A stretch of DNA of 64,000 nt, from the NCBI RefSeq assembly GCF_045209745.1, contig NZ_CP109273.1:4898001-4962000 (forward strand), given 5' to 3'. Below the pieces are notes generated by a model. The model ran no database searches. It saw only the letters and a program-made list of their open reading frames with translations, and had not been told where the DNA came from. The DNA is from Micromonospora sp045209745. GTDB lineage: Bacteria > Actinomycetota > Actinomycetes > Mycobacteriales > Micromonosporaceae. This document shows positions 62,612-64,000 of this stretch, piece by piece. Positions within the stretch are counted from its first letter, which is position 1; each line of letters starts with the position of its first letter. The position numbers and the translations under genes are program-made.

Positions 62612-63487
62612 ATGTCGCTCGATCACAGTCTCGTCGGCGAACCGGGGGAACGGTGCGAGCGAACCTGGACCTCGAAGGACGCGCTGCTGTACGCCCTGGG
62701 CGTCGGCGCGGGCCTCGGCGATCCACTGCGTGATCTCCAGTTCACGACCGAGAACAGCGACGGCATCGAGCAGAGGGTGCTGCCCACCTACGGCGTGGTG
62801 ATCGCACAGATCCCACCGGCGCGCAGCATCGGTGACTTCGATCGCGCCCAACTGGTGATGGCCGAGCAGTACGTCGAGCTGCACCGGCCGCTACCGGTCA
62901 GCGGCACGGTGCTCACCTCGCCCACCGTCACCGGCATGTACGACAAGGGCTCGGGTGCGCTCGTCGAGTCCGAGAGCGTCGCGGTCGACCCCGCCACCGG
63001 CGAGCGTTACATCACCACCCGGTCAGGGATGTTCATCCGGGGCGAGGGCGGGTTCGGCGGCGACCGCGGCACCTCCGAGCCGTGGGAGCCGCCGAGCCGG
63101 GACCCGGACCACCAGGTGGTGGAGCGGACCAGGCCGGAGCAGGCACTGCTGTACCGGCTTTCCGGCGACCGGAACCCGCTGCACAGCGACCCCACATTCG
63201 CCGCACGCGGAGGCTTCAGCCGGCCGATCCTGCATGGTCCGTGCACCTTCGGCTTCACCGGGCGGATGCTGCTGCATCAACTGTGCGGCGCCGAACCGGC
63301 GAACTTCATCGCGATGTCGGGCAGGTTCACCGCCCCGGTCACCCCAGGCGACTCGTTGGTCGTCTCGATCTGGCGCGGTGCTGACGGCACCGCCTCGTTC
63401 CGGACAGCCAGGGGAGACGGGACCGTGGTCATCGACCGGGGTCGGTTCAGGTATCGCGCCTCGTCCTCGTACCAGGCCCCTTCTTAG
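62612..63487 (+). CDS. MaoC-like double hot-dog dehydratase
   Basis: This 291-residue protein of the MaoC / hydratase 2 family has two hot-dog units. The catalytic signature YRLSGDRNPLHSDPTFAARGGFSRPILHG gives the Asp and His. The N-terminal half begins with KDALLYALGVGAGLGDP and holds RVLPTYGVVIAQ. Enzymes of this type hydrate or dehydrate acyl-CoAs. ATG 62612 lies five bases after GGAGG; the preceding GTG is too close. Its role in an enediyne cluster is unclear. It might act on an acyl side chain. Confidence 0.9.
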   Translation: MSLDHSLVGEPGERCERTWTSKDALLYALGVGAGLGDPLRDLQFTTENSDGIEQRVLPTYGVVIAQIPPARSIGDFDRAQLVMAEQYVELHRPLPVSGTVLTSPTVTGMYDKGSGALVESESVAVDPATGERYITTRSGMFIRGEGGFGGDRGTSEPWEPPSRDPDHQVVERTRPEQALLYRLSGDRNPLHSDPTFAARGGFSRPILHGPCTFGFTGRMLLHQLCGAEPANFIAMSGRFTAPVTPGDSLVVSIWRGADGTASFRTARGDGTVVIDRGRFRYRASSSYQAPS

Positions 63488-63525
63488 GGCCGGCGGCCGG
63501 GCGGCGGTCTTCCACCGGACCGGCG

Positions 63526-63561
63526 GACCGGTGACAGCTCGGGAACGAGCTGTCACCGGTC
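63526..63561. terminator. Hairpin between converging MaoC and DUF1702 genes
   Basis: The 16-base arms at 63526-63541 and 63546-63561 pair perfectly around a GGAA loop. The right arm overlaps the first bases of the stop codon of the DUF1702 gene on the minus strand. It probably ends both transcripts. Confidence 0.8.
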
Positions 63562-64000
63562 ACGCGTTGTCGAAGTGTGCCCGGATCCGTTGGCGCCACA
63601 GCTCGTAGGCGGGCGCCGATCCAGGGGAGTGCACCGCCGTGGCGTCGGCGAGCGCGCCCGCCTTGTCCACGGTGAGACCGGCCAGGGTCTCGCAGGCCGC
63701 GGTGGTGTAGTCCGGCACCAGGCCAGCGTGGGTACGCGCCTTCACCGCGAACACCACGCCCAGTGCCAACTGCGCCCAGTGCTCGCCGGCGGCCCGCCGC
63801 AGGGCGGCCAGGCCCTCCGCGTCGCTTCCTCCGGCGAAGGTCGCGGCCAGCCCCACGCCGCTCCACAGGTCCGGCTGGCGGTGCTCGGCGAAACGCCCCA
63901 CCGCGGCGGCGACATCGGGGGCGCGGCCACCACAGATGAACCACAGGGCCCGTCCGACTCCCTGATCGACGGCTCGAAGGAAATAGTCCGGCGAACCTTC
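63560..64000 (-). CDS. DUF1702 enediyne-associated protein, C-terminal part (5' end outside window)
   Basis: The minus-strand frame is open to the edge of the window, so the gene starts beyond it; 146 C-terminal residues are visible. GSPDYFLRAVDQGVGRALWF, FICGGRAPDVAA, DLWSGVGLAATFAGG and ALGVVFAVKARTHAG match DUF1702 proteins, which are usually about 320 residues and are closely tied to enediyne clusters. The family probably corresponds to UnbL/E5; I am less certain of that name than of the family. The function is unknown. Its presence shows the enediyne cluster continues to the right of this window. Confidence 0.85.
   Translation of the reverse strand, partial: EGSPDYFLRAVDQGVGRALWFICGGRAPDVAAAVGRFAEHRQPDLWSGVGLAATFAGGSDAEGLAALRRAAGEHWAQLALGVVFAVKARTHAGLVPDYTTAACETLAGLTVDKAGALADATAVHSPGSAPAYELWRQRIRAHFDNA

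Overview
The window is high-GC actinomycete DNA, probably Micromonosporaceae or a related filamentous genus (very GC-rich third codon positions, many GTG starts, F420-type and mycothiol-type enzyme families). It lies inside one large biosynthetic gene cluster: it opens in the middle of an enediyne polyketide synthase gene and closes in the middle of a DUF1702 gene, a family tied to enediyne clusters. The product is inferred to be an enediyne, probably nine-membered, because an SgcF-like epoxide hydrolase, an SgcJ-like NTF2 protein and an E6-like flavin reductase accompany the core genes. It appears to be decorated by a nonribosomal peptide or amino-acid unit.

Left part (1-13.6 kb, all +): the 3' part of pksE (KS C-terminus, AT, ACP, KR, DH, PPTase-like end), the hot-dog thioesterase E10, a flavin reductase, the secreted ASPIC/UnbV protein (E3), the membrane protein UnbU (E4) and a separate Sfp-type phosphopantetheinyl transferase. 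A terminator follows. Then comes an SCP2 / DUF5987 / GMC oxidoreductase / TIGR03084 operon ending in a perfect 20-bp hairpin.

Middle (13.8-29 kb, both strands): an AraC regulator, a DUF899 protein, an MFS exporter, a thioesterase-like protein with Cys in the nucleophile position, an FAD monooxygenase, an epoxide hydrolase, an SgcJ-like protein, dpgA-dpgB, a PPOX flavoprotein, a beta-lactamase-like hydrolase and an LLM-class F420 oxidoreductase.

NRPS part (28.3-60 kb): an unusually dissociated assembly line. It consists of a free condensation enzyme with its own carrier protein, a PCP-C didomain, a C*-A-PCP*-TE* protein with three damaged domains around one intact A domain, a PCP-C-A*-PCP protein whose A domain is dead and truncated, two stand-alone A domains, a type II thioesterase, a pseudo-thioesterase fused to a PCP, and an MbtH protein. 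Precursor genes for two non-proteinogenic amino acids are embedded in it: 3,5-dihydroxyphenylglycine (dpgA, dpgB, dpgC and an HpgT-type aminotransferase, in two places) and 2,3-diaminopropionate (sbnA, sbnB, followed by a threonine-synthase-like enzyme). Tailoring candidates are a P450, a zinc alcohol dehydrogenase, two acyl-CoA-dehydrogenase-fold flavoproteins and an FAD/NAD(P)-binding protein. An IS110 transposase has inserted between the type II thioesterase and the FAD protein.

Right end (60-64 kb): an alpha/beta hydrolase, a solute-binding-protein homologue with no signal peptide, a MaoC-like dehydratase, and the DUF1702 gene running out of the window. The combination of an enediyne warhead with both Dpg and Dap supply and a trans-acting NRPS matches no characterised enediyne that I can name, and is the most interesting feature of the window. 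No tRNA, rRNA or CRISPR array was seen.
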